This document shows, one piece after another, positions 33,792 to 46,035 of a DNA stretch of 64,000 nt; positions within the stretch are counted from its first letter, which is position 1; every line of letters begins with the position of its first letter. The notes below the pieces were generated by a model. That model worked only from the letters and a program-made list of their open reading frames with translations, made no database searches and was not told where the DNA came from. The stretch lies in assembly GCF_026212465.1 (NCBI RefSeq), contig NC_080058.1:497501-561500 (forward strand). The letters are read 5' to 3'. A program made the translations under genes and the position numbers. Origin of the DNA: Amaranthus tricolor. Its lineage: Eukaryota > Streptophyta > Magnoliopsida > Caryophyllales > Amaranthaceae.

Positions 33792-36700
33792 ATTAAAGAT
33801 CATGAATCTTGGGGTGCGCTAAAAATATACAATTACTATTTATTAATGTCTGATTTATTTTTAAAAAATACAAACTAAAAAAGCATGTAATAAAAATAAA
33901 TAAAGTTAATATTAATTAATTTTTAAGACCTCTTATTTTATAGGCCCTATAGGCTTGAGCACCAACGTGCCTAGAAAACTAGAACCGCCTGCGACTAAAT
34001 GGTTGATAGCTCAATGGAGTTAGTACTCGGAGCATATTCTGAAAAGAACATGCTTGTATAACTTGAGGAAGGTTTATTATCCTTATCACTCATTTCCATC
34101 ATCACCCTCTTGTCATTGCCAACCATAGAATTTGGTTCGGTCGAATGTAACAAATGGGACGATCTGCTCTCATCTAGCACCTTCGCGATTTCTCTCATTG
34201 TTGGCCTTTGTTTCCCGTCCATGTTCAAACATCTATGTGCAAGCTTAGCAACCGCTACAAACTCTTCTTCCTTTCCCTCATCTGAAACTCGAGCATCCAA
34301 AATGTCATTTAGACGAGAGTTTTCCATGTGGAATAGAAATTCAACTGCTAAACTTATCCATCCTCCGTCTTTAGTTGGGCATAATAGTTTCTTGCCGGTA
34401 ATGAGCTCAACAAGAACTACGCCAAAACTGTAAACATCGCTTTTCTCACTAAATTGATTTCATTGAATGTATACTCCGGATCTTGATAACCATAATGTAA
34501 CACCCCGTAATTTATCGGGTTTAAGAAAATAACATAATAAAGTAAAATAAATATGTATTATTAAATTATATTATTTTACATAGATATTTACAAGAAATAA
34601 AGTGAGTTAAATTTTAACGGTAACGAGTTTTATCGCGTACGAGGTTATCGCGTGACGTTTCTTTTCTATTTTAACAATAATATAATAATTACTTAATTAG
34701 TTAATTAAATTTTAAAAAAATAAAAGTTAGGGTATTGAGGGGGGTGGCCGGTTGTGAGGGTGAATGGGAGGAGTTTTGTAACTCCTCTCATAATGGTGTG
34801 TTATGGCAATTTAAGTGGGTCTTACTCCTCTTTTAATTCCATAAGCCTCATTTGAATTCTCTTACCTTTCTAACCCTTGAAGTGAGTACGAAAAAAAAAT
34901 CAGAAAAAAAAAAACAAAAGTTTTCTTCTTTCCCTTTTCTCTTGTTTTCGGCATTACAAAAGAAAAAAAAACTTTGTTGTTCAATTCAATCTTTTGTTCA
35001 AGGGGTAAGTTTAGTTGAATTGTTATTAATTAATTTTATTCATAACATTTCTAAGGTGAAATATATTTTATGTATGATGATATCCTATGACTTTTAGGAG
35101 GATTGAATATATTTTCTTTTATATATAATTTTCTCTACTAATCCTTTAATAAACTTCAATTTTGTTAAAAGGATTGAGTTATGTTTCTGATTTATATTCT
35201 TTAGCAAAGTTTAATTTGTTAAAAGAATTAAGTTAATATTGATATTTAAATAAATTTCTTTTATGATTTACATTTCTCTAACTAAATTACAATTTGTTAG
35301 AAGGAATTTAAATGGTATGGATCAAGTAGTGTAGTCATCTAATAATTTATAAATCCTTTAGCAAAATTGGATTTGCTTGAAGGATTGTGTATTTATATAT
35401 ATGTCTTGATTTAAGAAGGATGATTTTTGTTTTATGATTCTCTACAAAATTTTAATTTGTTAAGAGAATTAAGTATTTAATTTAATTATCATAATTTGTG
35501 GAGTTTTAAGTCTCTTGAAGATCTTATGGATGGGCCTATTCTTTTTATTTTGATGACTCTTATGCTTTGATGATGGGGTTTTTGTGTACGAATATATATA
35601 AAATAATAATAATAACAATAATAACATAATGGGAGTTCCGGACAGCAGCTGCTGTCTCGGTATTGGTGCCGATTCGGAAACGTTAGTCATTTCCGTTGTT
35701 GGTTTATGTATCCGATGCGTTAAAACAAAAACTTGTTTAACGCTTAAAATAATTGAAAATAGTAATTGGATGTTAGAAATTATGAAATTTGGTACCCAAG
35801 GTAATTGACGCGCTCCGAACGCAACGGCAAAGTCGGATTTTTCATTTGAATTTTCTAAACTGTCTAAATCGATCATTTAAGTTTCTAGTTCAAGTTTACA
35901 ATTTGGAACCATTAGGAATTTGATGAAAACATTTAAAATTATCAAGTCTTAGTGATATCTTAGTGGTATGGAGTGGATTAAATGTGTAAACACGATCTAA
36001 TATGTGATCGTTTTGTGTGTGTTATTTAGGACCTCGATTTATAAGAGGGCGAAATTTTTATTGTGCTTGAGCAACGTGTGTTTGCAGCGTTTAAAGGTAC
36101 ACGCTTAGACCATACTGTTTATGTGGTTGTGCAAGTAGTGTTGTTTTATTCCTAATTGATGTATTGTAATTCACATAAGGATTAGACATCCCAAATAATT
36201 TGAAAGAAGTTAAAGTGGAAATTGAAAATTTGTATGTTCGTTACCCAAAGGGGTTAACGTTTGGTTTGAATTATCATAATTATTGTTCCCATGGCAGTTT
36301 TGGATCATTACAGTCACCATGGGGGTATGCATACTTTAGCCTTTGGCGACCCGAACAGGACGGGCAACGTCTTAGGTCGGTGGTTGCCTTGGGATTAGCT
36401 CTCCCAAGTGTATTCCACCAAATGGATTGGTTTTATACTTGAACGACCCGAACAGGACGTGCAACGTTACAAGTTTGAAATTATCTAATAATGAATGGTT
36501 TATACTTGAACGACCCGAACCAGACGGGCAACGTTACAAGTTGGGATTAATTAATAATAAATGTATAGAGCCTATGCATGCTAGGATGAACAATCTGCTT
36601 GTATTCAACCTGTTTGATATATGTATGAAGTCTCTAACGTGTATTGGTTGTTCTTTGGAACCTGCTACGTGTTATCATACGACGTGCAGTAGGTTGACTG

Positions 36701-37182
36701 CAGGTGGGGGCTGGAGTGAGGACTCAGCTTAGAACCCGTAATCATCAAGACTAAGTTATATTTTGTAATAAGTTTATAAGTCGAAATAACTCCGTTTATG
36801 AAACGAAAGATTATGACGATTTTCTTTTTATTTCGTACAACTTTTTAGCTAGTCTAGAGGCCGGTAGGCTCTCGAGTTGTATGTAAAGGCTTCCGCTGAC
36901 TTGTTTTCCTTGTTTGGCGTTGTTTTCCTGCGTTGACCATATTCCTTTACCGTTGGAACGTTGACAATCCGAGTGAAAAATAAATTTTTAGTGTCTGTTT
37001 GTGAACCGGGATCATGTTTTCATATGATTTTTTTTCCGGGTCACTTAAACCGGGCCGTTACACATAAGTTCCCAACACGAGAGTTGTCACATGAGTTTCC
37101 TCAATGTCGATGGCTTTTGAAGTCCCAAAATCTGAAACTTTTGCTTTAAGTTTATCGTCTAAAAGTATATTTGCGGACTTAA
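33792..37182 (-). pseudogene. B' kinase-exon fragment 2, split by a solo LTR
   Basis: Unit 2 counterpart of B'1: minus-strand kinase sequence at 33995-34490 and 37068-37182, with the B 3' flank from 33792. The C-terminal 110 codons are open here (HRCLNMDGKQRPTM), unlike B'1, which has a TAA. The DPEYFQSN region is rearranged at 34465-34490. It ends at the same breakpoint before the HRD region and joins Mutator-like DNA at 37183. Not a gene. Confidence 0.8.
34496..37062. mobile_element. Solo LTR (2.57 kb) in B'2
   Basis: Same insertion as 12317-14892. Starts TGTAACACCCCG, ends GCCGTTACA, flanked by CATAA (34491-34495 and 37063-37067). Shared position and flanks show that it inserted before the unit 1/unit 2 duplication. 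Confidence 0.82.
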
Positions 37183-38039
37183 AGTACCCCGCCGACGCAT
37201 ACGCAGCTGTACTCGAGCACTCGGGAATTCAGTCAGATGCGTGGAGGGCTTCTGTGCCACTCATATGCTTTGACATAGTCGAGGTTCATCTACCTAAGCG
37301 TGTACTACGCCAATATGGGTTGGTACTGGGCATTCCACCACCTTGCGACACTGAACCCGAGTTGCACCTCAGTTCGCGCAAGGGTCAAGGTACGAAGAAC
37401 TGGAGCGAGATTAACGGGGGCCACATCGCTCATTGGGATCATCGGCTGGAACTGCTAGCCCAAGATGCGCCAATCGATGCTGCTGGCGCACCTATTACCG
37501 CCGACTACATATCAATGTTCCTCTCCATCACTCGTCGATGGATGACACCACGAGGTATCATTGCTGCATCACAGTATGCACCTGCTGCGCCGACGATGAC
37601 CCAATTTGTAAATACTCTTCTATATTTAATTGTTTAAACTACAACTTACATAATATAATATTATTTTAACTAACTATTGACTGCAGGCACAAGGTGTGCA
37701 GCCGTGATCCGCTCTAGCCACGAAGAGCCGGTTTGGGAGATTGCGCAAGGCATACTCCTTGGCACATAGTTCTAGCACTTCATTCCGGAAGTTGCTGAGG
37801 AGGCATCACCGGCTACTTGCGAGGTGTGCGTCTCGTCTCCTCCTCAAAACGTTCATTTGGAGGAGAGGGACTTGTCATACCCCGATGATGGTGCGGGGAC
37901 CTCCTAGGCTGGGCCATTCCAGCCATCACAATACCAGTCACCTTCCCTCCCAGATCGACACACGAACGCCTCTTACTATCATAGGAGGCGTAGGAGACCA
38001 TCTCAATTACATAGGGTGGAAGAGGGTGATGAGGGTTAG
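37183..38039 (+). pseudogene. Plant mobile domain fragment, unit 2 copy
   Basis: Same truncated MAIN-like fragment as in unit 1 (LPKRVLRQYGL, IPPPCDTEPELH), donor near 37608, acceptor near 37686. TAG codons interrupt the second part: one after GILLGT (about 37768) and one in place of Gln near 37905. Not functional. Confidence 0.6.
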
Positions 38040-38324
38040 AGTTGTATATATTTTGATTGGCATATGTATATGTTGAACATTTGTATCATATTAAACATTT
38101 GTATATATTTTATTGTGTACATAATGTTTATTAGTTTATTATAGTCTCAATCCAATGACTTATGAATGCTTGAATTTTTGGCGATGAATCATCCCGCCTA
38201 TAACATACATTGACTTGTAATAACTTATGATGATGTCTTTATTGCAAATAAATCAAATAAAAAAAATTTGACCTTATTTGACCTGGTATGTGAACAAAAG
38301 AAGCCCTGGTCAAACAGGGTCAAT

Positions 38325-38355
38325 CTTTGTTCGCAGTTACTAACTGCGAACAAAG
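38325..38355. repeat. Perfect 31-nt palindrome, unit 2 copy
   Basis: Identical to 16155-16185. Confidence 0.9.
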
Positions 38356-38712
38356 TATTGACTTTTTTTTGACCACTGACTTTTGTTCGCAGTTAGTTAC
38401 TGGGAACTAATCCAAACCTCAGCTTTGCGATTGAAGGCGCTTATTTTTGAAAATAAATTTTATCAAAGCTTATTCTTTAATTTTTTTTACTAAAGTAGCT
38501 TATTCATTTCAAATTTTCAAATTAAAGCCCAACCGACAATACTAAAAATGTACTAGGCTTGGTCGTGGTCCACGAGCATTTACTGTACCCGCGAACTTGT
38601 GAAAATTTGAAAAAAATAAGACAAATAAACAACTTATTTCCCAAAATAAGCTCCGTGAAAACTTATTTCCCAAAATAAGCGTCCATACATCCAAACCAGT
38701 GGTTTGGATAAG

Positions 38713-38770
38713 TCGCTGTTAGTAACAGCGAATGAAGAAAAAAAAAATAAAAACCCCAACTTTGGGGTTT
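38713..38770. repeat. Palindrome pair with second hairpin tip deleted
   Basis: TCGCTGTTAGTAACAGCGA at 38713-38731 is intact. The next palindrome reads AAACCCCAACTTTGGGGTTT (38751-38770): the outer arms remain, but 21 nt of the inner arms and centre present at 16591-16611 are gone. Confidence 0.9.
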
Positions 38771-39193
38771 ATATTTTTTCCAGTCCTTCTTCCTCATTTC
38801 AGTTTGCGCATTACTTCAATTTTTACGATTTCTTCTTCTTCATTCCTTCATTTAAATCCATTCAATCCTTCAACTAAAGTCATCAAATTTGAAGTTTGTA
38901 CCACTAATTAGTTCTGTAATCTTCCTACATCGACCTAAGGTATTTTTTTTTTTTGTGTTTTTTTTCATATTTTCGAAAAATTAGAGTTTATTTTTCAATT
39001 TTGGTTTTACTGAATTTTAATCAACTTTCACATTAATGTAGGTTCAAAAGCTTGCAATTAACTAATTTTTGTTGATCTACAGCTTATTAAGGTACGTTTT
39101 TATTTTAAATTTTTTTTGTTCGAGAATTTGTTGTTGAATTTAAATTGTATAGTGGTCATATATTTATGAACATGATGGTGATGTTGAGTTTGT

Positions 39194-39502
39194 ATGTGCG
39201 TTGTAGAAATGGATTCATTTCGTGTGACCGTTGTATGCTTTTGGAATGGTTCTATTCGATCAACTAGTAACAATGTTAAGTATGTTGGGGGAAGACGTAA
39301 ACTGTTTGCATGCAACTCATACATGGATTTGAATGAATTTAAATATTTTATATGCTCTAAGATTGGCATTGACACTACAAGAAGTACTGTTAATTTAAGT
39401 TTTAAGTACAATATGAGTGGAGATTTGTTAGCTTTTCCAGTTGAGGATGAGGAGGCTATAGCTTTTCCGGCAATAATACCTTATGTTACCTTTAAAAATT
39501 GA
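39194..39502 (+). pseudogene. MuDR-type N-terminal fragment, unit 2 copy
   Basis: Same 102-codon fragment as 17044-17352 with a few substitutions (KYFICSKIGID here). Ends with a stop and no catalytic domain. Confidence 0.6.
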
Positions 39503-39756
39503 TTGAAAAGAAGAAGAATGATGCAAAATGGGTATAATGAAGTATGGGAAATGATGGAGCTATTTATAGAACATCATTACAACGGCTATTTTCACGTTCC
39601 TAACGGCTATTTTTCTAAATTACCAACGGCTACTTTAGTTCTCCAAAAAAAAAAAAAAATTAAAGGTTAAAGTCGCTGTTACTAACAGCGACTGAATGAG
39701 TTGACTGGTCAACTCCTTAAGTCGCTATTAGTAATAGCGACTAAAGGAGTTGGCCA

Positions 39757-40319
39757 GTCAAGGTTATTATCCAAAAAAACAAAACTAACGGATCAAAATT
39801 TTAATTCCCCGCCTCTAATTTGTAATCATACTCTTAATTGGAAATCGGTTTTAGTTCAGTCAGAGCATATGTCATTTTTTCGGATAAGATCCTGGGTTGG
39901 ATCTACCGAAAAAACAACTATACTCTTACCACTAAGTCACTTTTTTATTTTTCTATTGCAATCAAAACGAGTAGTGGAATGTAGTATTATTAGAAAAGTA
40001 TAAAGTAGTTACACTAGCATTAGGTTGTTAATGTGAGAAAGATCATTATAAAGGTCTGTGATTGGGTGTTTCTTCAATGGACCAGTTTTTCTCCATGGGT
40101 CTTACTAATTATAGATTTTGCAGAAGACGAAATTGATAGCGTGGTTGAAGGGGAGAAGAGAAGACTTGGAAAAGTTGCCAAGACTTTCGACTCAATCTTT
40201 TTGATAAAAATTAGTTGATAGAAATGTAGAAACACTCAGATAATAGTCTTTGAAAAAAAAAAATGACTTTACATACCTGCTTAGTTTGTAGTTGGACTAA
40301 CCATCATTTCAAAAGCATA
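39757..40319. other. C2 distal upstream region
   Basis: Counterpart of 17606-18175. No gene seen; short frames only. Confidence 0.5.
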
Positions 40320-40631
40320 CAACAACAATAACAACCAAAAGCATTAATCCCAAAAGATTGCCGTCGGCTACTTAAACCAGTAGACCACTTCCACATGAAT
40401 TCTTCTTTTTCATTCATTTTGATTTTCTACCATCTCAAATAGTAAGTCTAAAATTTCATATCCCTTTTGACTCTTGTCTTTTAGGTCATCTTTGGTCCTC
40501 TCCTCCTCGTTCTCTTTTAAAATCGTCTGAGTTTCAATTTTCTATCTTCTTTTATGGTTCACTAATAGTGCATTTTTGCTGTTTTTGAAGCTGCAATTAC
40601 TATTACAACTTTATATCTTCCAATTTTCTAT
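40320..40631. mobile_element. Insertion in C2 promoter, possibly SINE-related
   Basis: About 310 bp absent from unit 1, between near-identical 15-bp flanks (CATTTCAAAAGCATA at 40305 and CATTTAAAAAGCATA at 40632); unit 1 has a single related CATTTTATAAGTATA. The left part starts ACAACAACAATAACAACC and contains TTAATCCCAAAAGATTG, which resembles a dispersed plant short repeat. The right part (40574-40611) looks like a decayed copy of the C exon 1 start (TTTTTGAAGCTGCAATTAC). Either a retroposon with target duplication or a leftover of local rearrangement. Confidence 0.4.
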
Positions 40632-40658
40632 CATTTAAAAAGCATAAGGAATAAATTT

Positions 40659-43078
40659 ATGCAATACAAACATAAAACAATGAAAATATCACTGTTTTTG
40701 CTGTTGTTGAAGCTGCAATCACTATCACAGCTAACTGTTTCTTCATCCTCCTTGAAAAGAACTTCACCTATTGCAAAGCCTAATTGCTCAGATCATTGTG
40801 GCAATGTCAGGATTCCACATCCCTTTGGAATTGGTGCTGGCTGCTATTATAATGAATCCTATGCAATCATTTGTAACACTTCTTTTTCTCCCCCTAAACC
40901 ATTCTTGTATCATTTTAATCTTGAGATATTGGACATAAATTGGTTTCACAGAAATTTAAAAGGACACGCACTTAGTGATGAGGAGGAATCTGAGCAAATT
41001 CTTTTAGTGGGGAACATCCTTCAAAATAGATGTAGAAGTCATGGTGGTGATGCTGCTGAGCCGGTTGACCTCCAAAATAGTCCGTATCGCTTTTCAAGAT
41101 GGTACAATGTTTTTGCAGTGAGCGGTTGTGGTGTTAATGCTGTATTGAAGAATAGGGATGGGGATATTGTGACTGGATGTGCTTCAATGTGCATGAATGA
41201 TACTTCTATGACAAAAAGTAGCAACTATTTTGGGATTGAAGGTTGCAAGGCTACCCTCCTGTCATCTCCAATTGATGAAAATATAGAAAGAGGTCTTGAT
41301 TTTTATGAGATTGTGTCGAGTTCCCAGACTTGCAATGTGGCTGCAGGCTTGCTTCATATTCGCTCCATGATAAATTTCTCTGGGAATATTTCAAGTCCTA
41401 AATTATTTCCAACGGTATTAGAATGGAGAACTGCTGATATTGCATCATCTGATACTTTTTCTTGTGTTGACTACCAAGACGGCACTCAAAGCTGTTCGTG
41501 TTCGGACTACCACGGCTATGTAGGAAACCCTTATCTTCCGAATGGATGCCAATGTAAGTTCCCAAGTAACATTTTATGTGTTCTTTATAACCAATTGTTC
41601 TTCTTCAGAACAAAAAAGTTGATTAATTCTGTATTGTTGTAGTGGTGAAAGAATGCCAGAAGTGCAAATATGGTTGTTTTTTGAATATAACAACTGGTTA
41701 TTATTATTATTGTGAAAAGCATCATTTGCATAAAAGGTCATCTATTCTTGGTAAGTACTTTAAAAGTTACTAAAATTTGCGCAATTTGCTCACTGAAAAT
41801 AAAAATGGAATTGCTCAAACTGTCACCTGGTCACACTCAAAAGCCTTTCTCGATGTTAATATGTATATGGTACTTATTTCAGGATTCAGCATAAGCACAG
41901 GATCCGTGATTTTACTCCTAGGTTGTTATTGGCTTTACAGATTTAGAAAAAGGATAAAAGTAGTTAAGCAAAAAGCTAAATACTTTAAGAGAAATGGTGG
42001 TTTACTATTGCAGCAGCAAATATCTTCTAGAGATGGTGTTGTTGATAAAACTACACTTTTTACTCTCAGCGAGTTGGAGAAAGGGACGAACAATTTTAGT
42101 GAAGACAGAATACTTGGCCAAGGAGGACAAGGTACCGTCTACAAAGGAATGTTAGTGGATGGAAGCATTGTTGCCATTAAGAAGTCTAAAGTGGTAGACA
42201 AGAACCAGTTGGAACAATTTATCAATGAATTGGTTATTCTTTCTCTTGTCAATCACCGGAGTGTGGTCAAATTACTGGGATGTTGTTTAGAGACAGAAGT
42301 TCCATTGCTTGTTTATGAGTTCATCGTAAATGGAACATTGTACCAACATCTTCATGACCCAAGTGAAGATTTTCATATTACTTGGAAAATGCGCTTACAA
42401 ATTGCTTCCGAATCAGCTAGTGCTCTAACATATCTACATTCTTCTGCTTCTGCTCCAATATATCATAGAGACATTAAGTCCTCCAATATACTTTTAGATG
42501 ACAAATACAGGGCAAAAGTTTCAGACTTTGGAACTTCGAGGGCTATTACCATTGAGCAAACACATGTTACGACAAGTGTTCAAGGCACATATGGTTATTT
42601 GGATCCCGAGTATTTTCAATCAAATCAGTTTACTGAAAAAAGTGATGTTTATAGTTTTGGAGTAGTTCTTGTCGAACTCTTAACAGGGAAAAAACCGGTT
42701 TTCCCCACTACATCTGGTGGGTGGATGAGCTTGGCTACTGAATTCCTCTTTCAAATGGAAAATTCTTGTCTGTTTGATAATTTGGACCCTCGGATTTCTG
42801 AAGAGGCCAAGAAAGATGAGTTAATAGCAGTTGCTAACCTTGCAAAACAATGCTTGAATATGAATGGAAAACAGCGGCCCACAATGAGAGAAATCGTTGT
42901 CCTACTTGAAGCAATCAGATCTCCCCATATGTCCAAGCCAACAGCATCAAAATGTTCAAAGAGCGAGTTTGTGATCATGGAGTATAATAGTCCTTATAAT
43001 ACAGAAACAACCTTTTTTGACTGTAGCTCCTGCACTTCGTGGTCTATTGAAGGCATGCCACTAATTTCTGGTAACTGA
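40659..43078 (+). CDS. WAK-like receptor kinase C2 (three exons, 732 aa)
   Basis: Exons 40659-41553, 41643-41750 and 41883-43078, GT-AG, all phase 1, total 2199 nt. ATG 40659 starts a signal peptide; an in-frame ATG seven codons on is an alternative. The ectodomain opens [17 protein letters not shown] and exon 1 ends [10 protein letters not shown]. Relative to C1 it has extra residues LLSSPI before DENIERG. Exon 2 reads ECQKCKYGC with YYYYCEKHH. The kinase has [30 protein letters not shown] and [13 protein letters not shown]. The activation segment has [11 protein letters not shown] where C1 has [11 protein letters not shown]. The C-terminal tail keeps the [16 protein letters not shown] stretch lost from C1. 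Its promoter carries a 310-bp insertion. Probably functional. Confidence 0.92.
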
Positions 43079-43780
43079 CAATTAAAGGTACTTCTTGATC
43101 ACTTAATCTATAGTGATTCTATGGAAGTTTCTCATGGACATGGGACAATTGCGACACCACTAGAAAATGTCTGAGAACAAAAGTGGATCCAAAATAATTG
43201 ATTAAAAGAAGGGTTGAAAAATCAATTTGGATGTTTTCCGGAGAAAAAAGCAGAGTTTGGTTTTCTTGATGGCCATAGCCCACAGGAAAGCTGATTTGAC
43301 TTTGGCTATTGATCTGATGCCAAGTTTGTTATTTCAATTACGATTATTGCTCTGTTTTAGGAGTAGGATCTAATGTATATAATTGTAATCAAATCCTATA
43401 AATAGTAATCAATTACTATAAATAATCACAAATTACATTAGTTAGTTAAATTCAATTCACATTTTTAATCAAATCCTTATAATCTCTCTATAATTTCTAT
43501 TCTTTCCCCAAAATTCAATTCACAAATTTCACTTTGATACTCCAATTATTTGTAAGTATGTGAATATGATATTACTCATAGAAGTATTATTTACCTGGTG
43601 AGATATGGTGGATTTAGTACAAATTTCAATCAGTTGATTAGAAAGGTCAAGGTTATTGTCCAAAAAAAATTAAAGAGTTAAAGATTTATTTCCGGACCTC
43701 AAATTCGTAATCATACTTTAAATAGGAATTGTTCTTAATTCAGTTAGAGCATGTATCATTGTTTTTTGGATAAGGTCTTG
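43079..43780. other. C2 3' flank and start of a relic C upstream region
   Basis: 43086-43505 is C 3' flank. From about 43646 (GGTCAAGGTTATTGTCC) the sequence is a diverged copy of the C upstream region at 17608-17750, but no C gene follows. No gene seen. Confidence 0.6.
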
Positions 43781-44846
43781 TGTTGGCGCCACACTCTCAT
43801 GTAACAAGCACTCATTTAATCCACCTTTCAAAGATCATACGTAATCAAGTTTCACCTCATGCAAATTTAAACTTTAATGTTTAAGTTTTTATTTCATGTT
43901 TTATTTTATGTTATTTAGGGTCGGTCCATCTATGTTTAGTATTTTATTTTAATCAAGAAAAACAAACAAAAATATGTCATGTATTTAAGTGAGGTCAAGG
44001 AAGAGATCAAGGACGAAAATCAAAAGTTGAAGCACGGAAGTTACAAGCAGCAAAATGACGCCACTCTAGCGTGTGGAAGGCCATCTCCTTGAAGTCTTTT
44101 TAGTCCAAGTAGCCAGGTAGTTATTTCCATGTAATTAAAAAAAATTATAAAATAGGTGGTTATTTTCGGTTTTCATAATAGGTCTTTTAGGAGTTATTTT
44201 CTGAATTAAATTAGGAAGTCAAGGGAAGTTATTAGTCGGTTTTTAAGTAGTTTATTTATGAATTATTAGGTGGTTATGAGTCGATTTTGTAATAGGCATT
44301 AATGGGCGGAAGTTACGTGAAAAGTTACTCACAAGATGGACGGTTATCAAAGGATGATAACCAGCCATATGGAGTAACTCCCACACGCCACTCCAGCAGG
44401 TTATGCACGGTTTGTGGGGAGTCGGTTTTCGAGTTAGTTTCTTACGTTTTATTGTCTTTATAATTAGCTTACCATGTAATACATTTTTAGAAAGTTGATT
44501 AATGATAAAGAAAACCCGAAACACTTGTTTCAAATCCCCGTTGTTTGTATGACTCTTGGATTAGAGTCGTATTTGCAAAAATTCTTATGCTTGGTGTATT
44601 TGGCGCGTGCACCTGTGTCTTAATAGCGTCGTTACTTGCTACGTGGATTCATAGTGAGTTTCGATTTTAGCCATAACTATCCTCTATTTGCATTTTCGAA
44701 AATCAAACAGATTACACAAAAAAAATTCAATCCTTGCATTCGACATTAACCACCTTTCATTCCCTTTATCGTTCTTTCATCGTTCTTTCTTTCGATCCGT
44801 GATTAAAGCTTGTAAGAATCCCTAAGGATTAGGCGATCTTACAACA
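43781..44846. mobile_element. Probable solo LTR (1.07 kb) in relic C upstream DNA
   Basis: Interrupts homology to the C upstream region: left of it GGATAAGGTCTTG, right of it TCCTGGGTTTGATC, where unit 1 has GGATAAGATCCTGGGTTGGATC in one piece. It begins TGTTGGCGCC and ends CTTACAACA, LTR-like TG...CA ends, with imperfect 5-bp flanks TCTTG and TCCTG. No coding capacity. It is a single-copy insertion in this window. Confidence 0.55.
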
Positions 44847-45073
44847 TCCTGGGTTTGATCTCGTTGTCCTTCCTTAGCCTACCATGTACTAAAAAAACAA
44901 TTGTGCTCTTACCACTAAGTCACTTATCAATTTTTCTATTGTAAATGTTCTCTCTTAGACTTAGACTACACCAACTAATCTGTCGTTTTGAAACCACATC
45001 AGCCATGTAAATATGTTATCGTTTTACGTGATAGCTATTTTTAGAAAAGTCTAAAGCAGTGAACTTGCATTAG
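44847..45073. other. Relic C upstream region ending at a deletion scar
   Basis: Continues the C upstream homology (CTCTTACCACTAAGTCACTT, as near 17772). At about 45073, after GCATTAG, it joins directly to C 3' flank (GTACTTCTTGATCAC), so the gene body between them is missing. Confidence 0.6.
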
Positions 45074-45973
45074 GTACTTCTTGATCACTTAATCTATAGT
45101 GATTCTATGGAAGTTTCTCATGGACATGGGACAATTGCGACACCACTAGAAAATGTCGAGAATAAAAGTGGATCCAAAAGAATTGATTAAAAGAAGGGTT
45201 GAAAAATCAATTTGGATGTTTTCCGGAGGAAAAAGCAGAGTTTGGTTTTCTTGATGGCCATAGCCCACAGGAAAGCTGATTTGACTTCGGCTGTTGATCT
45301 GATGCCAAATTTGTTATTTCAATTACGATTATTGCTCTGTTTTAGGAGTAGGATCTAATGTGTATAATTGTAATTATTTACTATAAATAATCACAAATTA
45401 CATTAGTTAGTTAAATTCAATTTACATTTTTAGTCGAATCCTTATGATCTCTCTATAATCTCTATTCTTTCCCCAAAATCCCAAAACATACGCTGTAAGT
45501 CATTTAAGCTTAAGAAAGTTTTTGTTTTATCAATAAAATAAAAAGGATAGGTGTGGATGTAGCTCACACCGAGTGAACCATGTTAGTTTTGTTATCTTGC
45601 TTTATTGATTAATTGTTTGCACAATTTCTTGATTTTCCATTAAGGTTTCTAATTTCAAATTATCCTCAATTTAATTAGGGGCTCTAATCAATTACCTTAG
45701 GCTTATTAGGTGATGTAATTCATAGAGCACCTAGTAATCAATACTCTTCCTATGTCCTTAATTTTCTGCAGAAGAATAGTAATTAAAAGCAGCAGTGAAA
45801 GACACGGGTTGAGAAATGCGTTGATTTGGAATAGTCTAAGGATTCAAGTCTTTGTATTAATTAAGAAAAGGAAAATAGGAGACCCGCGTAACATCAATTT
45901 ATTATCCTTTAAAAAGTCATAACTGACTACTTTAAAAGTAATTTGTTGCTAATTATATTGTAAGGGAGGGAGA
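45074..45973. other. Second C 3' flank and A3 upstream region
   Basis: 45074-45490 matches the 3' flanks of C1 and C2, closer to that of C1 (GTCGAGAATAAAAG). The rest matches the A2 upstream DNA at 21000-21458. No gene seen. Confidence 0.65.
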
Positions 45974-45981
45974 ATAAATAC
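45974..45981 (+). promoter_or_regulatory. TATA-like element of A3
   Basis: ATAAATAC, 55-62 bp before the A3 ATG, in the same context as that of A2. Confidence 0.45.
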
Positions 45982-46035
45982 TCCTAATCGAGAAAAGATT
46001 AAGAAATCTGTACAATATAAACATACACACTCGTG

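Larger units (their letters stand above)
37183..39756 (+). mobile_element. Mutator-like element remnant, unit 2 copy
   Basis: Counterpart of 15013-17605 with the same internal order: PMD fragment, palindromes, MuDR N-terminal fragment, palindromes. It differs by small indels and by the loss of a hairpin tip at 38759. Confidence 0.6.
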
